In this document: positions 56,694 to 64,000 of the stretch, one piece after another
Position numbering within the stretch: the first letter of the stretch is position 1
How the letters are laid out: every line of letters starts with the position of its first letter
NCBI RefSeq assembly: GCF_900172375.1
Contig: NZ_FWFS01000013.1
Span: 25,794-89,793, forward strand
DNA from: Aquimixticola soesokkakensis
Lineage (GTDB): Bacteria; Pseudomonadota; Alphaproteobacteria; Rhodobacterales; Rhodobacteraceae
Direction of reading: 5' to 3'
DNA length: 64,000 nt
The notes under the pieces: model-generated
What the model was told of the DNA's origin: nothing
The model's input: only the letters and a program-made list of their open reading frames with translations
The model's database searches: none
Program-made: the position numbers and the translations under genes

Positions 56694-56978
56694 ATGTACA
56701 AGTTCATCATCACGATTGAACTCAAAGAGGGCGCGCGCGAGAAAATTCTTGCGCGCGCGCCAGCGGTTCAAGCGGCCACGCGCGCGCAAGCGGGCTGTCT
56801 GGCCTATGATTTTTTCACCTGCACCGATGATCCCGACAGATTGGTTTTCGTTGAAGCCTGGGTCGATGAAGCCGCGCATGAGATCCACATGGCCCAGGCC
56901 TATACGCGCGACTTCATCGCCTTTCACACGCCGTTCCATCGCGCGCTGACCTTTGAACGCATCATTCCTGTAGCTTAG
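56694..56978 (+). CDS. Small ABM-fold monooxygenase-like protein
   Basis: A 94-residue ferredoxin-like-fold protein of the antibiotic-biosynthesis-monooxygenase family: MYKFIITIELKEGAREKIL at the start, CLAYDFFTCTDDPDRLVFVEAW in the middle and HMAQAYTRDFIAF after it. Members include quinol monooxygenases, but many are isomerases or have no known activity. Here it sits between two TIM-barrel genes with 5- and 8-base gaps, so it is part of the pathway. Confidence 0.82.
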   Translation: MYKFIITIELKEGAREKILARAPAVQAATRAQAGCLAYDFFTCTDDPDRLVFVEAWVDEAAHEIHMAQAYTRDFIAFHTPFHRALTFERIIPVA

Positions 56979-56986
56979 GACACCCC

Positions 56987-57943
56987 ATGACCACACCGCC
57001 TGTGACCCTGACCTGTGCGCCCTGCTGCTGGGGGGTGGACGACGTGAACAACCCGCATCTTCCGCCTTGGGAAAACGTGCTCGACGAGGCCGCCGCCGCG
57101 GGGTTCGGCGGGCTGGAACTTGGCCCCTATGGCTATATGCCGCTGACGGGGACGCAGGTGGGCGATGCCCTGCGCGCGCGCGGGCTAAGCATCGTGGCGG
57201 GCACGATTTTCGACAATCTGGTGGACTCTGGCAACCGCGACAGTTTGCTTCGCCAAACCCGCGAGATTTGTGCCTTCATCACCGCGCTGCCGCCCCCGCC
57301 CCAACATGCGGGCCAGCGCTTTGCGGCGCCTTTTCTGACGGTCATGGATTGGGGGCATGAGGCGCGCGACTTCGCGGCCGGCCATAGTGCGCGCGCGCGC
57401 CGGCTGGACGCAGCCGCCTGGGCGGGAATGGTGGGCAACATCCGCCAGATTGCGCGCATCGCACGTGAGGAGTTTGGCGTGCGGGCGGTCATTCACCCCC
57501 ATGCGGGCGGGCACATCGAATTTGCCGATGAAATCGCGGCAATCACCCGCGATCTTGCGCCCGAGGAGGCGGGGCTCTGTCTGGACACAGGGCATCTGTT
57601 TTACGCGGGCATGGACCCTGTCGAGGCGCTGTCACGCTACTGGGACCGCGTCGATTACATCCATTTCAAAGATATCGATCCGCAAGTGTTTCGCACCGTG
57701 ATGGGCGAAAAAATCCGCTTTTTTGACGCCTGCGCGCGCGGTGTCATGTGCCCCATCGGGCGCGGGTGCATTGATTATCCAGCCATTCACGCCCTGCTGC
57801 GTGCGCGCGGCTATGGCGGCTATATCACCCTTGAACAGGAACGCGACCCGCGCAATGCGGGGAGTACCCTTGAGGATCTGACGGCCTCACGCCGGTATCT
57901 GGACGGTTGCGGCTTTTCGCCCGCGCCCCGCTTGGACACATGA
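56987..57943 (+). CDS. IolE-like (inosose dehydratase-type) TIM-barrel protein
   Basis: A 318-residue TIM barrel. LTCAPCCWGVDD at the start corresponds to the APIGW segment of IolE. IHPHAGGHIE, CLDTGHLFYAGMDP, YIHFKDIDPQVF, IGRGCIDYPA and LEQERDPRN follow in the same order as in IolE, which dehydrates 2-keto-myo-inositol. The ligand positions for metal look complete. Divergence from IolE is large enough that another keto-cyclitol is possible. AGGA lies upstream of the ATG. Confidence 0.85.
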   Translation: MTTPPVTLTCAPCCWGVDDVNNPHLPPWENVLDEAAAAGFGGLELGPYGYMPLTGTQVGDALRARGLSIVAGTIFDNLVDSGNRDSLLRQTREICAFITALPPPPQHAGQRFAAPFLTVMDWGHEARDFAAGHSARARRLDAAAWAGMVGNIRQIARIAREEFGVRAVIHPHAGGHIEFADEIAAITRDLAPEEAGLCLDTGHLFYAGMDPVEALSRYWDRVDYIHFKDIDPQVFRTVMGEKIRFFDACARGVMCPIGRGCIDYPAIHALLRARGYGGYITLEQERDPRNAGSTLEDLTASRRYLDGCGFSPAPRLDT

Positions 57944-57958
57944 CAAAGGAAACCCGCA

Positions 57959-58738
57959 ATGCGATTTGCCCTGAATCAGAAAACCGCCAAGCCTTTGGCA
58001 TTTGGCCCGTTTTTGGACATGGCCGCGCGGCTTGGATGCCTGGGGGTCGAGCCGCGCACCGATCTGGGGCGCCCGCTTTTTGACGGGATCGATCCGGAGG
58101 CGGCAGGGGACATGGCGCGCGCGCGCGGGCTTGTGCTGTGCGGCCTGTCGGAGGTCTATGGTTTCAACGTGTGGGACAGCACGCGCGAGGCGCAGGTTGT
58201 CGAACTCGTCGCTCAGGCGCAGGCCAGCGGCGCCCGCCACATCAGCCTGATCCCGAGCGTCGATTCCCGCCCGACCATCGCGCTGGTTGAGGCGATGCGC
58301 CACATCGCGCCTTTGGTCGCGCGAACAGGGGTTGAGCCTTTGATCGAGCCAATCGGCTTTGCGACCTCAAGCCTTGCCCGCAAGCGCCCCTTGGTTGCGG
58401 CGATGGATAAGGTGGGCGGCTTTCGCTTGGTGCATGACACTTTCCAACACCGGATTTCCGGCGAGCAGGAGCTGTTTCCCGATCACACGGCTCTGGTGCA
58501 TATTTCGGGGGTCGTTGGGCCGCAGGGTCCTTTGGATGCCACTCAGGACGCGCACCGCGTGCTGCTGGATGCGCAGGACTGCACCGGCGCGCTGGCGCAG
58601 ATATCCGACTTCGAGGCGCGCGGCTACGCGGGGGCCTATTCGGTTGAATGTACCACAGCCGCGGTTTGGCAAAGCCCGACGCTGGAACAGGATCTTGCCG
58701 ACAGCTTTGCCTATCTGCGCGCGCACTGCGCCCCCTGA
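57959..58738 (+). CDS. TIM-barrel isomerase, IolI/MocC-like candidate
   Basis: A 259-residue small TIM barrel. RFALNQKTAKPLAFGPFLD at the start, LIEPIGFATSSL, LVHDTFQHRIS and YSVECTTAAVW are the likely active-site strands. The layout resembles small inosose isomerases (IolI) and the MocC protein of rhizopine catabolism, but I cannot assign a reaction. AAAGGA precedes the ATG. It is the last gene of the plus-strand run and ends convergent to the hydroxyacid dehydrogenase gene. Confidence 0.78.
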   Translation: MRFALNQKTAKPLAFGPFLDMAARLGCLGVEPRTDLGRPLFDGIDPEAAGDMARARGLVLCGLSEVYGFNVWDSTREAQVVELVAQAQASGARHISLIPSVDSRPTIALVEAMRHIAPLVARTGVEPLIEPIGFATSSLARKRPLVAAMDKVGGFRLVHDTFQHRISGEQELFPDHTALVHISGVVGPQGPLDATQDAHRVLLDAQDCTGALAQISDFEARGYAGAYSVECTTAAVWQSPTLEQDLADSFAYLRAHCAP

Positions 58739-58756
58739 ACGACGCCGTCACAGGGG

Positions 58757-59698
58757 CTAAAAGACCTGTGACACCAACGGCTTGTCGTCAAAATATGCGA
58801 TCAGGTTTTCACGCACCAAGCGCGACATCGCCGCGCGGGTCTCGAAGGTGCCGGAGGCGTGGTGGGGAAACAGGGTGACGTTTGCAAGCGCGGTGAGCTG
58901 CTCGTCGGGCGCGGGTTCGTTTTCAAACACATCGAGGCCCGCGCTGGCCAAGTCCCCGTTTTGAAGCGCGGCGATCAGCGCGGGTTCATCGACCACCGTT
59001 CCGCGCGACACATTGATCAGGCTTGCGTTCGGGCCAAGCGCTTGGATCACGTTTTTCGAGACGAGGCCGCGCGTGCCGGCGCCGCCCGACACAGCGAGAA
59101 TGAGAATATCCGACCAGCGGGCCAAGGCGGTCAGATCCGGCTCGAATTTGTAATCGACACCGGCCTTTTGCGTGCGGCCAAAATAGCCCACATTGGCCCC
59201 CATGACGGCACAGCGCGCCGCAATGGCCGCGCCGATCTGGCCAAGCCCGACGATCCCGACATTTTTGCCTTTGACGGAAGATTGAAGCGCAAACATGCCC
59301 TTCGTGCCCCAAGACCCGTCCTGAACATAGGCATGTGCCCTGATCAGATTGCGCCGCGCCGCGAGCATCAACAGGATCGCCGTGTCAGCGACATCATCCG
59401 TCAGGGCAGGGGAGGTGTTGGTCAGCCGGATGCCGCGCGCCTTTAGTGTCTCCGTGTCGAGAGAGTCAAATCCGGCGCTCCCGCAGGCCACAAGTTCGAG
59501 CTGCGCAAGCTCTTCGATCAACGCGCGCTCCAACGGCGTATGCCCGTTTGTCACGATGGCCCGACTTGATTTTGCGGCCGCGCCAAGACCGTCAAGAGCG
59601 CTGCGGGCGTCAAAAGAATGAAGCGTAAACTTCGACGCCAAGGCCGCCATGTCGTCCGGTAGAATCGGATGTAAAACAAGAATATCCGGTTTGATCAT
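58757..59698 (-). CDS. D-isomer-specific 2-hydroxyacid dehydrogenase
   Basis: A 313-residue NAD(P)-dependent dehydrogenase. VGIVGLGQIGAAIAARC is the nucleotide-binding loop; the active site has R in NVSRGTVVDEPAL, E in DVFENEPAPDE and H in LFPHHASG. It resembles glyoxylate/hydroxypyruvate reductases. It is convergent with the cyclitol-like operon and 18 bp from it, so it may handle a hydroxyacid or keto acid from that pathway, but this link is only positional. Confidence 0.88.
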   Translation of the reverse strand: MIKPDILVLHPILPDDMAALASKFTLHSFDARSALDGLGAAAKSSRAIVTNGHTPLERALIEELAQLELVACGSAGFDSLDTETLKARGIRLTNTSPALTDDVADTAILLMLAARRNLIRAHAYVQDGSWGTKGMFALQSSVKGKNVGIVGLGQIGAAIAARCAVMGANVGYFGRTQKAGVDYKFEPDLTALARWSDILILAVSGGAGTRGLVSKNVIQALGPNASLINVSRGTVVDEPALIAALQNGDLASAGLDVFENEPAPDEQLTALANVTLFPHHASGTFETRAAMSRLVRENLIAYFDDKPLVSQVF

Positions 59699-59823
59699 TG
59701 AAAACCGCCGCCCCCGCTGGCCCTGGCCGCAAAATTACGCGCATTTCAGGTTGGCAAACCGGACCAAGGATGTCGAGCGAGAGGTTCTGCACGCACGGGC
59801 CTGCGCAGTGCGCGCCGGTTCTC

Positions 59824-60615
59824 TCAGGCGCGGTGCGCGCCATCCGCCAGTGCTTTGACGAAAGCCGCGACCTCGGCGACCGACTTGCCTTTGGCGATTT
59901 CGCTCACAATTGCCGAGCCGACGACCGTGCCGTCCGCAATGCCCGCGATCTCTTCGGCTTTTTGGGGTGTTTTGACGCCAAACCCGACGATGACGGGCAA
60001 ATCTGTGTGCGCCTTGATCCGTGCCACTTCGGGGGCGACATCTGCGCCCGAGGCTTCCGCCGCGCCGGTGATGCCCGTGATCGAGACGTAGTAGACAAAA
60101 CCGGAGGTATTGGTGAGCACTTTGGGCAGGCGCGCATCATCGGTCGTGGGGGTCGCCAGCCGGATAAAGTTCAGCCCCGCCGCCTGCGCGGGAATGCACA
60201 GTTCGTCATCTTCCTCGGGCGGCAGATCGACAACAATCAACCCGTCAATTCCGGCGGCTTTGGCATCGGCCAGAAACCTGTCCACACCGCGCGAATAGAT
60301 CGGGTTGTAGTAGCCCATCAGCACGATCGGGGTGGTGTCGTCCTCTTCGCGAAACTTCGCCGCCAGATCAAGGGTGCCCTGCAGGGTCATCCCCGCCTCA
60401 AGCGCGCGCTGACCGGCAAGCTGGATGGTTTGCCCATCGGCCATCGGATCGGTGAAGGGCAGGCCCAGCTCGATGATGTCCACACCCGCTGCGGGCAGGG
60501 CCTTGACGATTCCGAGAGAGCGGATTTCGTCGGGGTCACCGGCCATGACATAGGCCACAAAGGCTTTCTTGCCTTCGGCTTTGAGGGCGGCAAATTTTGC
60601 GTCGATACGGCTCAT
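59824..60615 (-). CDS. trpA: Tryptophan synthase alpha chain
   Basis: A 263-residue TIM barrel that releases indole from indole-3-glycerol phosphate for the beta subunit. The catalytic glutamate is in [15 protein letters not shown] and the aspartate in [11 protein letters not shown]. The phosphate-binding [14 protein letters not shown] is near the end. The ATG at 60615 has AAAGGA upstream. trpB is not adjacent, as in other Rhodobacterales, where trpA sits apart from it. A VOC-family gene lies 92 bp upstream. Confidence 0.96.
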   Translation of the reverse strand: MSRIDAKFAALKAEGKKAFVAYVMAGDPDEIRSLGIVKALPAAGVDIIELGLPFTDPMADGQTIQLAGQRALEAGMTLQGTLDLAAKFREEDDTTPIVLMGYYNPIYSRGVDRFLADAKAAGIDGLIVVDLPPEEDDELCIPAQAAGLNFIRLATPTTDDARLPKVLTNTSGFVYYVSITGITGAAEASGADVAPEVARIKAHTDLPVIVGFGVKTPQKAEEIAGIADGTVVGSAIVSEIAKGKSVAEVAAFVKALADGAHRA

Positions 60616-60707
60616 GGGTCGGTCCTTTGGCTCACTTGCCAAAGGGTTTGCCCCAGACCATGCGCAAAGGCAATGGTCTGGGACCCACGAGCGGAAAACT
60701 GCGCGCC

Positions 60708-61121
60708 TCAGAACGCTTTTTGGGGCGCGCTGATTTGCCAGCGGATGTGAAAGCGGTCCTTGAGTGCGCCAAAGCCGTCGGTCCAGAACTGCGGACCGAA
60801 GTCCTGCTGGATCTCGGCCCCGTCGGCCAGCGCATCGAAGGCAGCTTTTGCGGCCTCGACGGTGTCGAAATTCATCGTCAGCGAAATATTCGAGGTTTCT
60901 GCACTGTCGCCACGAAAATTGTCGGAGGCCATGATCAGCGCGCCGTTGGGCAGGGTCAGCGTGGCATGCATCACCATCTCAGCCGCGCTTTGCGGAATCG
61001 CAGGGTCAGGCATGTCTTTCATCCGCATCAGGGCGGTAATTTCGCCACCGAAAATCCGCGCGTATGCGCTCAGTGCGGCTTCGCAACTGCCGTTGAAATA
61101 GAGATAGGGAACCGGTGTCAT
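60708..61121 (-). CDS. VOC-family (PhnB-like) protein
   Basis: A 137-residue glyoxalase-fold protein of the PhnB/DUF1338-type VOC group: [26 protein letters not shown] at the start, shortened here to [15 protein letters not shown] plus FGGEI, and [15 protein letters not shown] with a later [10 protein letters not shown]. It likely binds a small molecule; metal ligands are not clear and function is unknown. AGGAGC lies upstream. It lies between trpA and ychF and is divergent from ychF. Confidence 0.85.
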   Translation of the reverse strand: MTPVPYLYFNGSCEAALSAYARIFGGEITALMRMKDMPDPAIPQSAAEMVMHATLTLPNGALIMASDNFRGDSAETSNISLTMNFDTVEAAKAAFDALADGAEIQQDFGPQFWTDGFGALKDRFHIRWQISAPQKAF

Positions 61122-61257
61122 GATGTGCTCCTGTAACCGATTGGTGTGGCTCTGGGGCCAAGTCTAGGCGGCAGCGGCGATTGTGCCAAGCGCCTTGCGC
61201 GACAGGCCCGAGCCGCGTAGAAGTCCGCGCAATTCTGGATCAAAAAGGGGCCGTGTC

Positions 61258-62355
61258 ATGGGTTTCAAAATGGGCATCGTGGGTCTGCCGAATGTTGGCA
61301 AATCGACCCTTTTCAACGCGCTGACCAAAACGGCTGCCGCGCAGGCCGCCAACTTTCCGTTCTGCACCATCGAGCCGAATGTGGGCGATGTGGCCGTGCC
61401 CGACGCGCGCCTCGACACGCTTGCCCAGATCGCCGGATCAAAGCAGATCATCCCCACGCGCATGACCTTCGTGGACATCGCAGGTCTCGTCAAAGGGGCC
61501 TCCAAAGGCGAGGGGCTGGGCAACCAGTTCCTTGCAAACATTCGCGAATGTGATGCCATCGCCCATGTGCTGCGCTGCTTTGAGGATAAGGACGTGACCC
61601 ATGTCGAGGGCCGCGTCGATCCCATCGAGGATGCGATCACCATCGAAATGGAACTGATGTTTTCTGACATGGAAAGTATCGAAAAGCGGCGTGCCAACCT
61701 CGTGCGCAAGCTGAAAGGCGGCGACAAAGAGGCCAAGCTGCAGGACGACTTGCTGGCCCGTGCGCAGGCGGCCCTGGAAGAGGGCAAGCCCGCTCGCACG
61801 GTGGACATCGCGCCGGACGAGGAAAAGCAGTGGAAGATGCTGCAACTGCTCACCCAAAAGCCGATCCTCTATGTCTGCAACGTCGATGAGGACCAGGCGG
61901 GCAGTGGCAATGCGCTGTCGGACAAGGTCGCCGCGATGGCTGCCGAACAGGGGGCCGCTGCGGTGGTGATTTCCGCCAAGATCGAGGAAGAGATCAGCCA
62001 GCTCGAGCCCGAAGAAGCCGAAATGTTCCTTGGAGAATTGGGGCTGGAAGAGGCCGGTTTGGACCGCCTGATCCGTGCAGGCTACGCGCTTTTGAAGCTC
62101 GAGACCTATTTCACGGTTGGCCCCAAAGAGGCCCGCGCATGGACGATCAAGGCGGGCACGCAGGCCCCGCAAGCCGCCGGCGTGATCCACGGCGATTTCG
62201 AGCGCGGCTTTATCCGTGCCGAAACGATTGCCTATGACGACTACGTTGCCAGCAAGGGCGAGTCGGGCGCGCGCGATGCGGGTAAACTGCGCGCCGAGGG
62301 CAAGGCCTACACCGTCAAAGACGGCGACGTCTTGCACTTCCTGTTCAACACCTAA
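61258..62355 (+). CDS. ychF: Redox-regulated ATPase YchF
   Basis: A 365-residue Obg-family P-loop NTPase of the usual length. G1 is VGLPNVGKST; the G4 motif is NVDED in place of NKxD, which explains its preference for ATP over GTP. A coiled-coil insertion follows, then the C-terminal TGS domain. It binds ribosomes and affects oxidative-stress response. The chosen ATG at 61258 follows AAAAAGGGG. It is alone and ends at a hairpin terminator. Confidence 0.96.
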   Translation: MGFKMGIVGLPNVGKSTLFNALTKTAAAQAANFPFCTIEPNVGDVAVPDARLDTLAQIAGSKQIIPTRMTFVDIAGLVKGASKGEGLGNQFLANIRECDAIAHVLRCFEDKDVTHVEGRVDPIEDAITIEMELMFSDMESIEKRRANLVRKLKGGDKEAKLQDDLLARAQAALEEGKPARTVDIAPDEEKQWKMLQLLTQKPILYVCNVDEDQAGSGNALSDKVAAMAAEQGAAAVVISAKIEEEISQLEPEEAEMFLGELGLEEAGLDRLIRAGYALLKLETYFTVGPKEARAWTIKAGTQAPQAAGVIHGDFERGFIRAETIAYDDYVASKGESGARDAGKLRAEGKAYTVKDGDVLHFLFNT

Positions 62356-62491
62356 CGCCTTGGCCGATCGCTCCGATGGGGCTGAAATTGAAATCACCAG
62401 GGTAATTTTGCCATTCGGGGGTTTTTGGCTGCCACTTGACGGGTCTTGCTCTGCGACCTCCGTCCAAGTCATTAACTTTATGTGACCGCGC

Positions 62492-62521
62492 AAAACGCCG
62501 CTCCGACCGGGGCGGCGTTTT
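62492..62521 (+). terminator. Intrinsic terminator after ychF
   Basis: A perfect 10-bp stem AAAACGCCGC/GCGGCGTTTT with a 10-base loop, 136 bases past the ychF stop. It would also work on the minus strand. Confidence 0.75.
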
Positions 62522-62678
62522 GCATGTAAGGTGGTCGGGCTCGACCTTTTTGGCATCAGAACGCCTTCTTGTGCCGCATGACACAGCATCTTCCCATCGG
62601 CCTCAAACGGGGCGCCTGATCTGCCCCTTGCCCAGCTTTGTGGGGTTCATTCCCCATGGCCCACGACGGAAGACCACC

Positions 62679-62915
62679 ATGATCAAAACCCAGATCATTC
62701 AGGGGCGAGAATTCGCCACCGATCACGTCGCGTTGAAAAAGCGCCTGCGCAGTTTTCTCCGGGATTTCCGAGCGCAAAAAATCACACGAGAGCTCGTCGG
62801 GGATGACGAGTGGTCTGCCGAACTGGACGACATCGAAGCCGAGTTCAGCGACGCGGCGGTTGTGGTTCCACCATTCGCCATTGTCTCTCGAACCAATGGC
62901 GCTCACTCTCGCTGA
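62679..62915 (+). CDS. Small protein of unknown function, possibly cut short
   Basis: A 78-residue frame with a convincing coding composition at its start: MIKTQIIQGREFATD, then a helical, highly charged KKRLRSFLRDFRAQ and ELDDIEAEFSDA. I do not recognise it. The last about 15 residues overlap insertion-sequence remnants on the other strand, so the natural C-terminus may have been lost. No clear ribosome-binding site is visible. Confidence 0.45.
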   Translation: MIKTQIIQGREFATDHVALKKRLRSFLRDFRAQKITRELVGDDEWSAELDDIEAEFSDAAVVVPPFAIVSRTNGAHSR

Positions 62916-62964
62916 TGAGCCTGGCGTCCATGCCACCATATTTCGCCCGCCACTTGTACAGCAT
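62845..62964 (-). pseudogene. Insertion-sequence remnant, IS3-type OrfA fragment
   Basis: A 39-residue frame beginning MLYKWRAKYGGMDARL, which resembles the end of the HTH region of IS3-family OrfA (the YKWRAKYGGM segment). Nothing before or after forms an intact gene, and it overlaps the 3' end of the small gene on the opposite strand. It is a decayed piece. Confidence 0.5.
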
Positions 62965-63069
62965 GGTGCCCCGGATGACGGGACGCCGCATGAGCCTGCA
63001 AAAAGTGTTGCGGATGCTGGAGCGGGCGGAGACATTGGCAGGGCGGCGGAGGCTGTAGTGACCGCCGGA

Positions 63070-63249
63070 TCAAAGCGCCAATGCTGCTTGGACGCGGTAG
63101 AACAAGGGGCTGCCGCGTCGGTTGATGTCTGCTGTGACGGTCTTTTCGGCAGCGGCTTTCAAGCTATCCACCCCCGCCTTGGTGATCGGCCTCGCGCGAC
63201 CCGACTGCACTGGAGGCAGCAGAAACTCCGAAATATCCTCCGGATCCAT
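63070..63249 (-). other. Small reading frame of unknown status
   Basis: A 59-residue frame starting MDPEDISEFLLPPVQSG. It has no recognisable domain and no clear ribosome-binding site. It lies between two insertion-sequence remnants and may be a fragment of a lost gene. Confidence 0.3.
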
Positions 63250-63336
63250 TTTGACTGCTCTGCCTGCTGAGAACTGGACCGGTTAAAGCCGGCGTTTTCG
63301 GCTATGTTTCCCTGGCTGGGAGAGGAGCGGAATCGC

Positions 63337-63525
63337 ATGACAGCATCGAATTTCACGCAGGCGCGAGACAAGCGTTCATCCTGAAGCAGGGCGAGGAAGG
63401 CACGCCGCTCGCAGAGATTTGCCGCAAGGCCGGGACCAGCCAGGCGACCTACTTCAACTGGAAGAAGCGATACGGCGGGTTACTGCCGGATGAGATGCAG
63501 CGGCTGGAGAGTTCAGAGGGACCGT
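63337..63525 (+). pseudogene. IS3-family transposase OrfA, frameshifted and truncated
   Basis: The start ATG at 63337 gives MTASNFTQARDKRSS and stops early. After a frame change, the frame from about 63369 reads QAFILKQGEEGTPLAEICRK and then YFNWKKRYGGLLPDEM, typical of IS3-family OrfA. A frameshift near 63366 and the lack of any OrfB show it is dead. Its 3' end is replaced by the next insertion sequence. Confidence 0.82.
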
Positions 63526-64000
63526 TGAGATACTGCCGGTTTCGTGGCCACCGAGATAAGGTGTTTATGAGATTGGAGATCAGCAATGGCGAGAAGCGTT
63601 TACAGTCCTGATTTTAAGCATGAGGCATCACAGCTTGTTGTCGCGCGGGGTGTAAGCGTGGCACAAGCATCGAGGGATTTGGATGTGCATGCGACAGTGC
63701 TGCGCCGGTGGGTCCGAGAGTTTGGATCAAGCGGACAGGATGGCTTCCCCGGCAAAGGTCAACTGAAGCCCGAGGACGAAGAGGTTCGCAGCCTTGGACG
63801 AGAGGTCGCAAAGCTGACGGCGGAGCGCGACATCCTAAAAAACTATTCTGGGCCGACGCCCGCCTGTGCGCGGTAGAAACAGCCTGTGCTACACTGACGC
63901 CGAAGGGCAGTTGCCGATGGCTTATTGGTGGGCTGGACCCCGTTAAAAAACGTGGCACATGGGCTGATGCGCACTTGAGAGTGGTGACGTCGCGGTTGTG
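63526..64000 (+). mobile_element. IS3-family insertion sequence, left end and OrfA (runs to window edge)
   Basis: The element probably begins near 63526 (TGAGATACTGCCGG), where the earlier OrfA breaks off. It contains the OrfA gene at 63586. No intact OrfB is seen in the last 120 bp, and the window ends, so its right end is unknown. A second inserted piece may begin near 63930 (GGACCCCGTTAAAAAACG). Confidence 0.6.
63586..63876 (+). CDS. IS3-family transposase OrfA
   Basis: A 96-residue protein. MARSVYSPDFKHEASQLV, then GVSVAQASRDLDVHATVLRRW, is the HTH; LGREVAKLTAERDILK is the leucine-zipper-like end. After ILK the usual tail (KxAAYFA) is replaced by an unrelated NYSGPTPACAR, just at an A6C run that resembles the frameshift site of IS3 elements. 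GGAG lies upstream of the ATG. It may be a 3'-damaged copy. Confidence 0.8.
   Translation: MARSVYSPDFKHEASQLVVARGVSVAQASRDLDVHATVLRRWVREFGSSGQDGFPGKGQLKPEDEEVRSLGREVAKLTAERDILKNYSGPTPACAR

Noticed and set aside
58747..58772. A terminator between the convergent ends of the cyclitol-like operon and the dehydrogenase gene
   Set aside because: GTCACAGG/CCTGTGAC can pair, but it overlaps the dehydrogenase coding end and has no T run on either side.
47320..59698. A recently acquired genomic island, because the locus lies next to a tRNA gene
   Set aside because: I found no integrase, no repeat of the tRNA 3' end at the far side and no clear change in base use, so transfer cannot be supported.

Overview
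The window looks like the chromosome of a marine or soil alphaproteobacterium of the Rhodobacterales (Rhodobacteraceae/Roseobacteraceae type). The base composition is GC-rich. Gene content fits the group: MeaB, a PCuAC copper chaperone, a malic enzyme with a phosphotransacetylase tail, a PiT transporter, an orphan Hint-domain protein, and a small four-cysteine secreted protein typical of these genomes. This is a judgement from protein resemblance; no search was run.

Region 1 (1-18.7 kb) is core metabolism: the end of argD, argF, pit, a Nudix hydrolase, gnd, hrpB, meaB, rpmB, a copper module (DUF2946-like protein plus PCuAC), a 2OG-Fe(II) oxygenase, a sirtuin, a low-molecular-weight phosphatase, lepA, a small entericidin-like lipoprotein, an alpha/beta hydrolase, glyA and nadK. 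Region 2 (18.7-31.8 kb) holds a two-component pair with a degenerate sigma-54 contact loop, maeB, the cdd-deoA-deoB-upp nucleoside salvage operon, a SPOR-domain protein, an unknown membrane-anchored protein and a sulfotransferase. Region 3 (32-42.1 kb) has a Hint-domain protein and a fatty-acid/acyl-CoA oxidation block: fadJ-type protein, thiolase, GST, acyl-CoA dehydrogenase and two MerR regulators, then two overlapping thioesterases. Region 4 (42.1-47.3 kb) has a MATE pump, pyrD, a DUF952 protein, a UshA-like nucleotidase, a third thioesterase and tRNA-Gly(TCC).

Region 5 (47.3-59.7 kb) is the most interesting part. A LacI-family regulator is divergent from an eleven-gene plus-strand run: a periplasmic sugar-binding protein, two paralogous permeases, a single-domain ABC ATPase, an IolH-like protein, an IolG-like inositol 2-dehydrogenase, a second Gfo/Idh/MocA oxidoreductase, a TIM-barrel isomerase, an ABM-fold monooxygenase-like protein, an IolE-like protein and a further TIM-barrel protein. 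A convergent D-2-hydroxyacid dehydrogenase closes it. It reads as a cyclitol (inositol-like) uptake and breakdown locus, but the usual iolB, iolC, iolD and iolA genes are not in the window, so the route after the first oxidation may be different. The substrate cannot be named from sequence alone.

Region 6 (59.8-64 kb) has trpA, a VOC protein and ychF, then a patch of decayed and nested IS3-family insertion-sequence pieces up to the window edge. Several short repeats lie between genes: a 22-bp repeat in three exact copies, a 14-bp tandem array, a 20/24-bp-period direct repeat that runs into a coding end, and in-frame repeats in two proteins.
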